Positions 30,598-40,226 are shown, numbered from the stretch's first letter. The stretch: 64,000 nucleotides of DNA from Enterovibrio gelatinilyticus (GCF_028683095.1 NZ_JAJUBC010000006.1:124001-188000), one strand, 5' to 3'. Made by a program: numbers and translations. The notes: generated from the letters alone by a model not told the origin.

Positions 30598-33273
30598 TTA
30601 TAGAGACACTGAACGACCTTCACGTTGCTTGTCAGCACTCAATGCACGTACTTTCACATTCTTCGAGTCAGACAGTTCCACCGGCGAAGAGTAGTCAGTC
30701 CATGATTGACCGCCATCAACAGAGTACTGAAGTGGCAGACCTGGCATGCTGATGTTCATGTGCAGTTTACCTGCTTCAATCACCGCACCAGGAACAGGAA
30801 TACGGTATTGAATACCCGCTGCGTCCAGTTTCACCATCTCACGTTGACCCATCACATTCGCAAAACGCGTCCAGTCTTGTAGCTGAGCGTCTTTGTTCAC
30901 GTAGCTAGTTTCAAGGTTAAACGCTTTACCGACTTGATAATCAAGTTCCCAATCCGCCTTGTGCCATGCTCGCTCTGCTGCGGCAATCACACGAGGGAAT
31001 ACCATGAACTCATACTGTTCATCGGTACGAACGGTTTCACTCCAAAGCTGTGCTGACAGACCGTGGATACCTTTAGACTCAACAGTGCCTTTACCATTGA
31101 AGCCGTTACCATCACGGTCTACAGAGGTTTCCGCGTTCTGAGGCAAGTTCTCAGGTGCAAAGCCAAACATCTTGCGTGTATCCGTTGCACGCGTTGCCCA
31201 GTAGTAGCCGCGCTCTTTTGGATCCACTTCATATGGCATGTCCATGTAGACGTAGTCTGGGTTAGACACAATCACGTCATACCCTTTATTTGCCCACTCA
31301 TACGCTGATGCGTCACCGCCCCAGTAAAGAACGTCCCAGAAATTCACACGCACGTTGTCTGTTTCAAATGCTGATGCATCTTTAGAGTATTTCAGACCAT
31401 CTTGCCAAGCTTGGAAGTTTTCAATGCCATGCTTAGCGACTACTTCACTCACTTGCTCTGCAAAGTAGCTTGGTAGATGACCGAAATCAGCAGCTACACC
31501 GTCAGCAATCGCTTTTTGACAAACAGGTGATTTCGCAAATGGCTTATGTTGCTGGCTAAGGTCAATGTTACCTTTCCATGAAACAGGCTCTGCTGCATTA
31601 AGATCTTGGAAGCCGGCATTCAGCTTAATGTTTTTCGCTTCATCACCGCCAAAGTGCCACGTTGATAGCGGCATACCTGCTTCCGCGTGCATGGCTTTCA
31701 CTTCTGTAATCACTTTGTCCACAAAGTTCAGAGACGAATCCATGCATGGGTTGATGAAGCTGCGCTTATCGTAGAACTGAACAGTCGTCACGTTCGATGT
31801 ATCCAATGGATCCATCAAACGGAACTCTTCTGCTTTCGTCAGATCGCCTTGAGCGGCATATTTGGTGTAACGCGCTTCCATCGAAACAACAGCAGCTCGT
31901 GAGTGGGCTGGCATATCGATTTCAGGGATCACTTCGATACCACGCGCTTTTGCATGATGCAGAATTTCTAAGTAATCCGCTTTCGAGAAGAAACCCGAAC
32001 CAAAATTATCTGTTGTCGGGCCAGAACCCAGTTGCGGCAACAAACAAGAGGTTTCAGACAGATCGTGACAACGGTTTGCACCCACGTCAGTCAGTTCCGG
32101 AAGACCAGGGATCTCTAAGCGCCAACCCTCATCATCGGTAAGGTGAAGGTGAAGTTTATTCAGCTTGTATGCCGCCATTTGATCGATAGTGCGCAGCATG
32201 GCTTCTTTCGAATGGAAGTTACGCGCCACATCAACCATCACACCGCGGTATTCAAAACGAGGGGCATCTTCAATAGCAACCCACGGCAGCATACCGCTGT
32301 CGTCTTTATCCATCAGTGCAAGCAAAGATTGCAGGCCGTAGAACGCACCCACGCTGTCATAACCAACAATCTCAACGCCAGCAGCATTTACAACAAGCTT
32401 GTAAGCGCCAGACACTGCTTCTTCGCCGCTAAATGCATTCGCATCTAGGTTCACGTTAAGGTCGATGTCGCCTTCCACGTTCACACCCAGCAGCGCTGCA
32501 CGATCTTCAAATGCTGCTAACTGCTCATCATTCAATGCCGTGTTGTTCAATGCAAAACCCGCAGCAACATGTAAAGCGCCACGCATTTGTTTAGTTTTTA
32601 GAGGCGTTGGAATGATAGAAGCTTCAATAGCGCCATCAGACAGCTGAGCAACGTCGCTGTTTTTCGCAAAGCGGGAGGCTGCTGTCGCTAGGATGTTATT
32701 GTCTTCAGGGGTACGCTTCCATTTGTTGCCATCAATTTCAGCCACAAATGCATCAACGTTTTCAGTATCTAGCGATGCAATCGTCTTTGGTGTTGCGTCA
32801 CCAGCAACTACATAAGCACGCGGCATAAAGTCAGTTTCAAACAACTGCCAGTATTCTGCAATCAGGGGAATTTCAACCGTCTCGCCTGCTGCGAAACCAT
32901 CAAAAGATTGCGTTGGAGTTAGAACATAAAGATCACCGGTCAAATGTTCGATGGTGAAGTCTTCGTTTGCTACATCCAAAAACACACGGATGCTGTGCAG
33001 ATAGATTTTCCAATCATTAGCAGTAACAGCGTCGCCGTCGTTAACAATGGTCATTGTAACCTTGTTACAAGATGCCCACTCTGCACCCATATCCTGACAG
33101 GTTAAGCCTTCTTGAGCACCATGATTGGTTTCAACTGCGTAGCTGATGTCCAATTGAGCCGCTAATGCATCCACAGTAGCCTGTTGTGCTGCACCTGAAG
33201 GCAAAGCACCACAACCTGCAAGACCTGCAGCAACCGCTACAGATAAGATTCCCATCTTAAATGTCTTTTTCAT
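30598..33273 (-). CDS. Chitobiase, GH20 beta-N-acetylhexosaminidase lipoprotein
   Basis: An 891-residue glycoside hydrolase family 20 enzyme of the Vibrio chitobiase type, which cleaves chitobiose and longer oligomers to GlcNAc. A lipobox LAGC (Cys at about 21) predicts a lipoprotein. Domain order is an N-terminal carbohydrate-binding-like domain (about 45-190), GH20b, the TIM barrel with catalytic Asp-Glu in WHFGGDEAKN (near 541-550), and a small C-terminal Ig-like domain (about 800-890). It lies downstream of nagE on the same strand, linking chitin breakdown to GlcNAc uptake. Confidence 0.95.
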   Translation of the reverse strand: MKKTFKMGILSVAVAAGLAGCGALPSGAAQQATVDALAAQLDISYAVETNHGAQEGLTCQDMGAEWASCNKVTMTIVNDGDAVTANDWKIYLHSIRVFLDVANEDFTIEHLTGDLYVLTPTQSFDGFAAGETVEIPLIAEYWQLFETDFMPRAYVVAGDATPKTIASLDTENVDAFVAEIDGNKWKRTPEDNNILATAASRFAKNSDVAQLSDGAIEASIIPTPLKTKQMRGALHVAAGFALNNTALNDEQLAAFEDRAALLGVNVEGDIDLNVNLDANAFSGEEAVSGAYKLVVNAAGVEIVGYDSVGAFYGLQSLLALMDKDDSGMLPWVAIEDAPRFEYRGVMVDVARNFHSKEAMLRTIDQMAAYKLNKLHLHLTDDEGWRLEIPGLPELTDVGANRCHDLSETSCLLPQLGSGPTTDNFGSGFFSKADYLEILHHAKARGIEVIPEIDMPAHSRAAVVSMEARYTKYAAQGDLTKAEEFRLMDPLDTSNVTTVQFYDKRSFINPCMDSSLNFVDKVITEVKAMHAEAGMPLSTWHFGGDEAKNIKLNAGFQDLNAAEPVSWKGNIDLSQQHKPFAKSPVCQKAIADGVAADFGHLPSYFAEQVSEVVAKHGIENFQAWQDGLKYSKDASAFETDNVRVNFWDVLYWGGDASAYEWANKGYDVIVSNPDYVYMDMPYEVDPKERGYYWATRATDTRKMFGFAPENLPQNAETSVDRDGNGFNGKGTVESKGIHGLSAQLWSETVRTDEQYEFMVFPRVIAAAERAWHKADWELDYQVGKAFNLETSYVNKDAQLQDWTRFANVMGQREMVKLDAAGIQYRIPVPGAVIEAGKLHMNISMPGLPLQYSVDGGQSWTDYSSPVELSDSKNVKVRALSADKQREGRSVSL

Positions 33274-33294
33274 TTCTATTTACCCTACGAATTT

Positions 33295-33308
33295 GGCCAA
33301 ATTTGGCC
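33295..33308. promoter_or_regulatory. Perfect 14-bp palindrome just upstream of the chitobiase gene
   Basis: GGCCAAATTTGGCC lies 22-35 bases upstream of the chitobiase ATG and overlaps a direct repeat of AATTTGGCC. It sits between the nagE terminator and the ribosome site, so it could be an operator of a chitobiase-specific promoter or an mRNA hairpin. Its role is unknown. Confidence 0.4.
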
Positions 33309-33338
33309 CAAAAAAAGCCGACCCCGCTAAGGGCCGGC
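33309..33338 (-). terminator. Terminator downstream of nagE
   Basis: An imperfect GC-rich stem (GCCG...CGGC with CCC/GGG) is followed on the minus strand by seven T. It may uncouple nagE from the chitobiase gene or allow partial read-through. Confidence 0.75.
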
Positions 33339-33368
33339 TATATTGACTATTTAGTCAGTATTTCTTAA

Positions 33369-34865
33369 TTATGGCAGTTTGATTTCAGACAAATCTTCAG
33401 TCGTGCCAACTTTTTTCATTTCGCCAGCTACGATTTCTGCCAATGGACCCAGAATAACCTGCAGGTTATTTGTACCCAATTTAACAACACCCATCGCACC
33501 TAGTGCTTTCAGTGTTTTCTCATCAATCTGAGCGCCGTCTTTAACAGTCAAGCGAAGACGAGTAATACATGCATCGATAGTCGTTAGGTTGTCATGACCA
33601 CCTAGCGCTTTCAAGTATTGGCGAGCCAGAATACCGGTCTCTTTAGAACCTTCAACGCCGTTTGACGGTGCGTCTTCATCAAGATCTTCACGGCCAGGAG
33701 TTTTCAGGTTGAACTTAACGATCGCGGTACGGAACACAGCGTAGTAGATACCTGCAAACACGAAACCTTGAACAATAAGCATGTACCAGTTAACAGCAAG
33801 TGGGTTACGCGTTGACAAGAACATGTCAACAAGACCTGCTGAGAAGCCGAAGCCTGCAATCCACTGCATAGATGCTGCGATGTATACAGAGATACCCGTC
33901 AACAATGCGTGCAATACGTACAGACCTGGTGCTAGGAACATGAACGAGAATTCTAGTGGTTCAGTTACACCAGTGAAGAACGATGCGAAACCAGCAGCGA
34001 TCATAATAGATGCTACTTTCTCTTTGTTCTCAGGCTTAGCAGTGTGGTAGATAGCTAGCGCTGCACCTGGTAGACCGAACATCATGATTGGGAAGAAGCC
34101 CGCTTGGTACATACCTGTTACACCAACAGTTGCAGTACCTTCAGCTAGAGACTTAGCGCCACCCAGGAAGTTAGGAATATCGTTAATGCCTGCAACGTCG
34201 AACCAGAATACTGAGTTCAGAGCGTGGTGCAGACCAACAGGGATAAGAAGACGGTTAAAGAATGCGTAGATACCTGCACCCAATTCGCCCATACCTTGGA
34301 TGCCTTCACCGAAGTTAACTAGACCACCGTAAACAGTTGGCCATACGTACATCAGGATGAAAGATACAATGATTGCAGCAAATGAGGTAACGATTGGAAC
34401 CAGACGTTTACCCGAGAAGAACGCCAATGCTTTGTGCAGTTCTACGTGAGAGAAACGGTTGTACAGTTCTGCAGACATGATACCGACCAAGATACCAACG
34501 AATTGGTTCTGGATCTTACCGAAAGCCGCTGGAACAGCACTTGGATCAATGTTTTGGATTTGAGCAACAGCACCTGGAGACAGTAGCGTTGTAACAACGT
34601 ACATACCCACTAGACCTGCAAGAGCAGCAGCGCCATCTTTGTCTTTAGACATACCGTAGGCAACACCTACAGCAAACAGCCAAGACATGTTATCAATGAT
34701 TGCGGCACCCGCTTTGATCAAGAATGCAGCTAGAACGCTGTTTGCGCCCCAACCATTCGGGTCAATGAAGTAACCAACACCCATTAGAATTGCAGCGGCA
34801 GGAAGAGTGGCAACTGGTACCATCAACGCCTTACCTACTTTTTGGAAATAACCGAGAATATTCAC
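33369..34865 (-). CDS. nagE: N-acetylglucosamine-specific PTS permease, IICB
   Basis: A 498-residue inner-membrane transporter that phosphorylates GlcNAc on entry. The IIC domain covers about 1-375 (MNILGYFQKVGKALMVPVATLPAAAILMG start in part; GVTEPLEFSFMFLAPGLY block). The IIB domain is C-terminal, with its phosphocysteine in TIDACITRLRLTVKD near residue 431. The IIA domain of E. coli NagE is missing, so a separate IIA (Crr) must serve it. The start is GTG after a strong AGGGGG. Divergent from nagBAC. Confidence 0.95.
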   Translation of the reverse strand: MNILGYFQKVGKALMVPVATLPAAAILMGVGYFIDPNGWGANSVLAAFLIKAGAAIIDNMSWLFAVGVAYGMSKDKDGAAALAGLVGMYVVTTLLSPGAVAQIQNIDPSAVPAAFGKIQNQFVGILVGIMSAELYNRFSHVELHKALAFFSGKRLVPIVTSFAAIIVSFILMYVWPTVYGGLVNFGEGIQGMGELGAGIYAFFNRLLIPVGLHHALNSVFWFDVAGINDIPNFLGGAKSLAEGTATVGVTGMYQAGFFPIMMFGLPGAALAIYHTAKPENKEKVASIMIAAGFASFFTGVTEPLEFSFMFLAPGLYVLHALLTGISVYIAASMQWIAGFGFSAGLVDMFLSTRNPLAVNWYMLIVQGFVFAGIYYAVFRTAIVKFNLKTPGREDLDEDAPSNGVEGSKETGILARQYLKALGGHDNLTTIDACITRLRLTVKDGAQIDEKTLKALGAMGVVKLGTNNLQVILGPLAEIVAGEMKKVGTTEDLSEIKLP

Positions 34866-34959
34866 CTGTGTTCCCCCTATAGTGGTTCTTTCTCAGAGTT
34901 GTAATGACAACATGGGACTTTTTTTACTATCCAATGTGAGTCAGGTGGAGTTTATTCCA

Positions 34960-34981
34960 TTAATTTCGCCCCGCAAATTAA
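34960..34981. promoter_or_regulatory. NagC operator (nagE side)
   Basis: A perfect dyad, TTAATTT and AAATTAA separated by eight GC-rich bases (CGCCCCGC), fits the NagC/ROK operator pattern of AT-rich arms around a CG centre. It lies 95 bases upstream of nagE. Confidence 0.7.
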
Positions 34982-34993
34982 AACAGGTGCAAT

Positions 34994-35009
34994 TGTGATT
35001 TTTGTCACT
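34994..35009. promoter_or_regulatory. CRP site between nagE and nagB
   Basis: TGTGATTTTTGTCACT matches the CRP consensus TGTGA-N6-TCACA at nine of ten positions. It lies between the two NagC-like sites, as in the enterobacterial nagE-nagB control region. Confidence 0.75.
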
Positions 35010-35054
35010 CAAAACGATACGTAATCCTGTTTTTTGCTAGCGCCCTCATAAAAC

Positions 35055-35075
35055 TTATTTTATGATGAAAACTAA
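35055..35075. promoter_or_regulatory. Second, weaker NagC-like site (nagB side)
   Basis: TTATTTT and AAAACTAA separated by six bases form an imperfect dyad 56 bases upstream of the nagB start. Together with the site at 34960 it could allow repression looping by NagC, as known for E. coli. The match is only fair. Confidence 0.45.
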
Positions 35076-35130
35076 GATACAGAACCACTATGCTGTATAG
35101 TCTGAATTTGAATTAATTAAGAGGTGTACC

Positions 35131-35931
35131 GTGAGACTTATCCCATTACAAACCGCACATGAAGTAGGCTTTTGGTCAGCACGCCATATTGTTGATACTA
35201 TTAACAAATTCGCTCCAACCGAAGATCGTCCGTTTGTTCTGGGTTTGCCGACTGGTGGCACCCCACTGAACACGTATAAACAACTGATTAACCTTCATAA
35301 GCAAGGCGAAGTAAGCTTCAAAAACGTTGTGACGTTCAACATGGATGAGTACTGTGGCATCCCTGCTGACCACCCAGAATCTTACCGTAGCTTCATGTAC
35401 AACAACTTCTTCAATCACATTGATATTAAAGAAGAAAATATCAACTTGCTGAACGGCAACACTGATAATCACGAAGCTGAATGCCAGCGTTACGAAGATA
35501 AAATTAAATCGTACGGCAAGATCAACCTGTTCATGGGTGGTATTGGCAACGATGGTCACATTGCATTCAATGAACCAGCATCGTCACTTTCTTCACGTAC
35601 TCGTATCAAAACCTTGACTGAAGACACTCGAATTGCTAACTCTCGTTTCTTTGATAACGATATCAATCAAGTGCCAAAACATGCATTGACGATTGGTGTT
35701 GGTACATTGCTTGACGCTCAAGAAGTGATGATTCTGATCACTGGCCACAACAAAGCTTTGGCTCTGCAAGCTGCGGTTGAAGGTTCGGTGAATCACCTAT
35801 GGACAGTGTCTGCGCTTCAATTGCACCCTAAAGCACTGATGGTTTGTGACGAACCTTCGACTGCTGAGCTGAAAGTGAAGACGGTTAAGTACTTCCAAGA
35901 GCTAGAAGCTGAAAACATCAAAAACCTTTAA
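35131..35931 (+). CDS. nagB: Glucosamine-6-phosphate deaminase
   Basis: A 266-residue enzyme that converts GlcN-6-P to fructose-6-P and ammonia. Active-site segments are [12 protein letters not shown] (phosphate loop, about 35-46), NMDEYCGI (Asp near 72) and [17 protein letters not shown] (His near 143). It starts at GTG with GAGGTG upstream. First gene of nagBAC. Confidence 0.97.
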   Translation: MRLIPLQTAHEVGFWSARHIVDTINKFAPTEDRPFVLGLPTGGTPLNTYKQLINLHKQGEVSFKNVVTFNMDEYCGIPADHPESYRSFMYNNFFNHIDIKEENINLLNGNTDNHEAECQRYEDKIKSYGKINLFMGGIGNDGHIAFNEPASSLSSRTRIKTLTEDTRIANSRFFDNDINQVPKHALTIGVGTLLDAQEVMILITGHNKALALQAAVEGSVNHLWTVSALQLHPKALMVCDEPSTAELKVKTVKYFQELEAENIKNL

Positions 35932-35946
35932 GGTAAGGAAACATTC

Positions 35947-37083
35947 ATGTACGCACTGACTAACTGCCGAATTTTTACTGGTAGCGAAGTGCTGGATAAT
36001 CATGCTGTCATCGTGAATGACGGCTTGATCCAGAACGTTTGTCCAGAAAAGGAATTGCCAGAAGGCATTGAAACCCGTTCTTTAGACGGCGCTTACCTAA
36101 GCCCTGGCTTCATCGACCTACAGCTTAATGGTTGTGGCGGTGTTATGTTCAACGATGAAGTGACTGCAGATACGATCCGCACTATGCATTTAGCGAATCT
36201 AAAATCTGGCTGCACCAGTTTTCTGCCTACATTGATCACGTCTTCTGATGAAGACATGAAGGCATCTGTCAGTGCAATTCGCGATTATCAAGAACAATAC
36301 CAACATCAAGCGTTGGGTCTGCACCTAGAAGGTCCATACCTCAACGTCGCTAAGAAAGGCATTCACAGTGTTGATTTCATCCGTCGTTCAGACGATGCGA
36401 TGATCGATTTCATCACCGAAAATGCTGATGTTGTGACCAAAGTGACCCTAGCGCCCGAGCTAACGCCGGCTGCACACATTCGCCAATTGGCAGATGCAGG
36501 TATCGTTGTTTCCGCTGGTCACACGAACGCGAGCTATGTTGAAGCACGTGCAGGCTTCAAGGCCGGTATTACGTTCGCAACACATCTGTTTAACGCAATG
36601 ACACCCATTGCAGGTCGCGAGCCAGGTATGGTTGGTGCGATTTACGACACCCCTGAAGTATACACAGGCGTTATTGTTGACGGTTTTCATGTTGACTATG
36701 CAAACGTGCGAATTGCTCAAAAATTGAAAGGTGAGAAACTGATTCTTGTAACTGACGCAGCAGCGCCAGCAGGAGCAGACATGGATCACTTTATTTTTGT
36801 AGGCAAGAAAGTATATTACCGTGATGGTAAGTGTGTTGATGAGAATGGCACACTTGGCGGTTCGGCATTGACCATGATTGAAGCAGTACAGAACTCTGTC
36901 GAACATGTAGGCATCGCTTTGGATGAAGTGGTCCGCATGGCAACCTTGTATCCAGCACGTGCAATCGGTATGGATGACAAGCTAGGGGCTATCAAGAATG
37001 GATATGTCGCTAATCTGACCGTGTTTGATCGCGATTTCAATGTCAAAGCGACTGTAGTTAACGGCGAATACACATTGAATTAG
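35947..37083 (+). CDS. nagA: N-acetylglucosamine-6-phosphate deacetylase
   Basis: A 378-residue amidohydrolase that deacetylates GlcNAc-6-P. Metal and substrate motifs are [10 protein letters not shown] (about 125-134), SAGHTNASY (His near 193), [15 protein letters not shown] and [10 protein letters not shown] (catalytic Asp near 270). It lies 15 bases after nagB, in the same operon. Confidence 0.97.
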   Translation: MYALTNCRIFTGSEVLDNHAVIVNDGLIQNVCPEKELPEGIETRSLDGAYLSPGFIDLQLNGCGGVMFNDEVTADTIRTMHLANLKSGCTSFLPTLITSSDEDMKASVSAIRDYQEQYQHQALGLHLEGPYLNVAKKGIHSVDFIRRSDDAMIDFITENADVVTKVTLAPELTPAAHIRQLADAGIVVSAGHTNASYVEARAGFKAGITFATHLFNAMTPIAGREPGMVGAIYDTPEVYTGVIVDGFHVDYANVRIAQKLKGEKLILVTDAAAPAGADMDHFIFVGKKVYYRDGKCVDENGTLGGSALTMIEAVQNSVEHVGIALDEVVRMATLYPARAIGMDDKLGAIKNGYVANLTVFDRDFNVKATVVNGEYTLN

Positions 37084-37090
37084 GACATTT

Positions 37091-38305
37091 ATGACAGGCG
37101 GACAAATTGGTAACGTAGATCTGGTTAAACAGTTAAACGGTGCCGCCGTTTATCGACTCATCGACCAACAAGGTCCGATTTCTCGAATCCAAATTGCTGA
37201 CGTAAGTAGTCTTGCCCCAGCAAGTGTTACCAAAATCACCCGCCAGTTGCTTGAGCGCGGCTTAATCAAAGAGGTCGCGCAACAAGCGTCCACCGGAGGT
37301 CGACGAGCTATTTCGTTGACCACCGAATGCGCCCCTTTCCACTCTTTAGCAGTCCGTCTTGGACGTGAACGCATCGAGATCACGCTGTTCGACTTGTCAG
37401 GAAAAGTGCTTGCCGAACATGAAGAACCATTCCTGTACCCAAATCAAGAAACGCTGATTGAAGGTCTTCTCTACCACCTTCACACCTTCCTCGCAACACA
37501 GCAAGACTTTGTCAAAGAACTGATTGCTGTCGCTATTTCCCTTCCTGGCCTTGTCGATGCAGAAAGCGGCATTGTTGAATACATGCCACATATTGCTATC
37601 GACAAATTGCCTCTCAGCGACTTAATTCGCGATGAGTTTGGTGTGCAGTGTTACATCGGGAATGACACCCGAGGCCAAGCATTAGCTGAACATTATTTCG
37701 GGGTTAGTAAAAATTACTATGACACGCTACTCGTGAGCGTTCATAACGGTGCTGGCGCTGGTATTATCGTCAATGGTCAGGTGTTTCTCGGTTATAACCG
37801 CAACGTGGGCGAAATCGGTCACATTCAGATTGATCCACTCGGTAAAAAATGCCAATGCGGTAACTTTGGCTGCTTAGAAACCGTGGCCTCCAACCCCGCT
37901 ATCATTGAACACGCACAGCAACTACTGGCTCAGGGCCACGAAAGTATGCTGCAAGGCAAAAAAGACCTTGATGTGTCTGATATCTGTCGTGCTGCAGTCG
38001 CTGGTGATGAACTAGCACGCCAAGTCTTGGTCAAGGTAGGCAATCACCTAGGTAAAGCCATTGCGATGACCATCAACCTGTTCAATCCACAACAAGTGGT
38101 CATTTCAGGTGAGATAACTGAAGCGAAGAGCGTGGTATTCCCCGCGATTCAGCGCTGCGTAGAGAACCAGTCATTGCGTGCATTCCATCAACAGCTTCCA
38201 ATAGTCGCTGCTGGTTTATCATCGACGCCAACGCTCGGCGCTTTTGCCCTTGTTAAACGCGCAATGCTAAATGGTCTTTTGCTTCAAAAACTTCTAGAAG
38301 ACTAA
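37091..38305 (+). CDS. nagC: NagC, ROK-family repressor of GlcNAc genes
   Basis: A 404-residue transcription regulator released from DNA by GlcNAc-6-P. The N-terminal winged helix (about 18-75) is SRIQIADVSSLAPASVTKITRQLLERGLI, followed by a ROK sugar-kinase-like domain. The zinc-binding signature CQCGNFGCLETVAS lies near 255. It ends the nag operon and probably controls the nagE/nagB divergent promoters. Confidence 0.96.
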   Translation: MTGGQIGNVDLVKQLNGAAVYRLIDQQGPISRIQIADVSSLAPASVTKITRQLLERGLIKEVAQQASTGGRRAISLTTECAPFHSLAVRLGRERIEITLFDLSGKVLAEHEEPFLYPNQETLIEGLLYHLHTFLATQQDFVKELIAVAISLPGLVDAESGIVEYMPHIAIDKLPLSDLIRDEFGVQCYIGNDTRGQALAEHYFGVSKNYYDTLLVSVHNGAGAGIIVNGQVFLGYNRNVGEIGHIQIDPLGKKCQCGNFGCLETVASNPAIIEHAQQLLAQGHESMLQGKKDLDVSDICRAAVAGDELARQVLVKVGNHLGKAIAMTINLFNPQQVVISGEITEAKSVVFPAIQRCVENQSLRAFHQQLPIVAAGLSSTPTLGAFALVKRAMLNGLLLQKLLED

Positions 38306-38343
38306 GCCTGTTACACAATTTGTGTCCGCTTAGTGTCTAATTG

Positions 38344-38380
38344 CAAAGGCAACACTGGTTAACTGTGTTGCCTTTGTTTT
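38344..38380 (+). terminator. Terminator of nagBAC
   Basis: A perfect 12-bp stem (CAAAGGCAACAC and its complement), nine-base loop, followed by four T. Confidence 0.82.
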
Positions 38381-38483
38381 ATCATAATCTTAAGAATTTC
38401 CTCTATTTCTTTTAATAAAACCGTTGCTCTCACTCAGCAACTGCTTTAAAGCGGCATTTATACGCAAGGAAACTACCAAACTT

Positions 38484-40052
38484 ATGGATCTCGTCATCAT
38501 AGCCGTCGCATTTGTCAGCGGTTTACTCATGCTTCGCTGTCATATGCCTCCGCTCGTCGGTTTTTTGATTGCGGGCTTTGTCTTGCATGCTGTGGGATTC
38601 ACATCCACACCATTAATCCAATCACTGGCCGATTTGGGCGTCACACTGCTTCTCTTTTGTATTGGCTTAAAACTTGATGTTAAATCTCTGCTTAATAAAG
38701 AGATCTGGCTTGGCGCTTCACTGCATAATGTGCTGACAACCGCCCTATTTTCTGTCTGCTTATTAGGCTTTAAGGCGCTTGGTCTTTCCGCATTTTCCGA
38801 TCTTGCCACCAATGACATCGTACTTATCGCCTTTGCACTCTCTTTCTCCAGTACGGTTTTTGCGATTAAAGCACTGCAAGAAAAAGGTGAAATGAATGCT
38901 ACCTACGGCACACTCGCTATCGGCATTCTCATCATGCAAGATATCTTCGCTGTTATCTTTATGACGGTAGCATCCGGTAAAATACCGGGCATCGAAGCCC
39001 TTCTTTTGTTTGCGCTTCCATTACTACGCCCTCTCCTTTTCAAACTGCTAGATCGCGTCGACCACGGAGAAGTGTTGGTGCTCTACGCCATATTCCTCGC
39101 ACTGGTAGTAGGGGCAGGTTTCTTTGATGCAGTAGGAATGAAAGCAGATCTCGGCGCCTTGATTCTTGGGATGATGATGGCGGGACACTCCCGTGCATCT
39201 GAAATGGCCAAATCGCTGTTTAACTTAAAAGAACTCTTTCTGGTTTGTTTCTTCCTCAATATCGGTTTATCTGAGCAGCCAACGTTGCAAGGATTAATGA
39301 TAGCCCTATTACTGCTAGTATTGTTGCCCCTGAAAGGTCTGCTCTACTACGTTATCTTCAATGGCTTCAAGTTTCGTGTTCGCACCTCGCTATTCGCGTC
39401 CTTAACCCTTTTTAATTACAGTGAATTTGGTTTAATTGTCGGGGGCATTGCTTATCAAATGGGCATCATGCCTGGGAACATTTTGGTGGCGATCGCCATT
39501 GCCGTATCCCTTTCTTTTGTGCTTTCTGCGCCACTAAATACGTTCAGCCACAAAATTTATTCGACAATGTCTTCACGTTTTAGCGACCCTTCACCTGAAC
39601 GAATCCACCGTAACGATCAGTTAATCGACCTAGGTGACGCGTCGGTGCTGATTCTCGGCATGGGACGGATCGGAAGCGGCGCGTATGACGAGATCGCCAA
39701 GGACATCCCATCGAAAGTGCTTGGGATAGAAACGCGTGAAGAGTCTGTTGCAAGTCATTGTGCCAACAATCGGAATGTCATTCACGGCGATGCAACGGAT
39801 CCTGATTTTTGGTCTCGTGTGACATCTTCACGCCACATTGAGCTCATCTTACTTGCGATGCCAAACAGCCAAGCGAATACGATTGCAATGGAACAAATCA
39901 ACCAAATGGGCTTTGAAGGTAAAGTGGCCGCCATTGCCAAGTATGTCGATGAACTCGAACAGCTTAAGGCACTAGGCGTAAATGAAGCCTACAACATCTA
40001 TAACGAAGCAGGGTCCGGTTTTGCTCGTCACGTGAAAGATCAATTGCTTTAG
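38484..40052 (+). CDS. CPA2-family cation/proton antiporter with RCK/TrkA-N domain
   Basis: A 522-residue membrane protein similar to YbaL/KefB. The N-terminal Na+/H+ exchanger domain has about 12 helices (about 1-375), with FALSFSSTVFAIKAL and ADLGALILGMMMAGH conserved blocks. The C-terminal Rossmann domain begins VLILGMGRIGSGAYDEI (about 390), with an NAD-site glycine motif. The ATG at 38484 is chosen because it starts the first helix; a start 60 bases upstream is also open. The ion (K+ or Na+) cannot be told from sequence. Confidence 0.88.
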   Translation: MDLVIIAVAFVSGLLMLRCHMPPLVGFLIAGFVLHAVGFTSTPLIQSLADLGVTLLLFCIGLKLDVKSLLNKEIWLGASLHNVLTTALFSVCLLGFKALGLSAFSDLATNDIVLIAFALSFSSTVFAIKALQEKGEMNATYGTLAIGILIMQDIFAVIFMTVASGKIPGIEALLLFALPLLRPLLFKLLDRVDHGEVLVLYAIFLALVVGAGFFDAVGMKADLGALILGMMMAGHSRASEMAKSLFNLKELFLVCFFLNIGLSEQPTLQGLMIALLLLVLLPLKGLLYYVIFNGFKFRVRTSLFASLTLFNYSEFGLIVGGIAYQMGIMPGNILVAIAIAVSLSFVLSAPLNTFSHKIYSTMSSRFSDPSPERIHRNDQLIDLGDASVLILGMGRIGSGAYDEIAKDIPSKVLGIETREESVASHCANNRNVIHGDATDPDFWSRVTSSRHIELILLAMPNSQANTIAMEQINQMGFEGKVAAIAKYVDELEQLKALGVNEAYNIYNEAGSGFARHVKDQLL

Positions 40053-40086
40053 TTATCCAAAGGGTTTTAATAATTCGCCCTCGAAA

Positions 40087-40226
40087 GCTGGTCAATAAAC
40101 AACCAGCAACTACATTTCATTCACCAAAACCTCCAATTTGGTGAATGAGATTAAAACACATGTCGAGTTTGTTATTTTTTTCTCCATAACTGGTTGCTTT
40201 TTTCCTTCAAATTGGCAAATTGGAGG
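40087..40226 (+). promoter_or_regulatory. asnB leader with mutually exclusive hairpins
   Basis: This spacer before asnB holds a small stem (GCTGGT/ACCAGC, 40087-40107), then a perfect 12-bp stem with arms 40117-40128 and 40137-40148. The loop and right arm of that stem overlap CCTCCAATTTG (40130-40140), which is exactly complementary to CAAATTGGAGG at 40216-40226. The two long pairings cannot coexist. A direct repeat CAAATTGG occurs twice at 40208-40223. It looks like an RNA switch or a protein operator region. Confidence 0.45.

Noticed and set aside
38424-38483. Upstream start for the cation/proton antiporter
   Set aside because: It adds 20 polar residues before the first helix that family members do not have; the ATG at 38484 is preferred.
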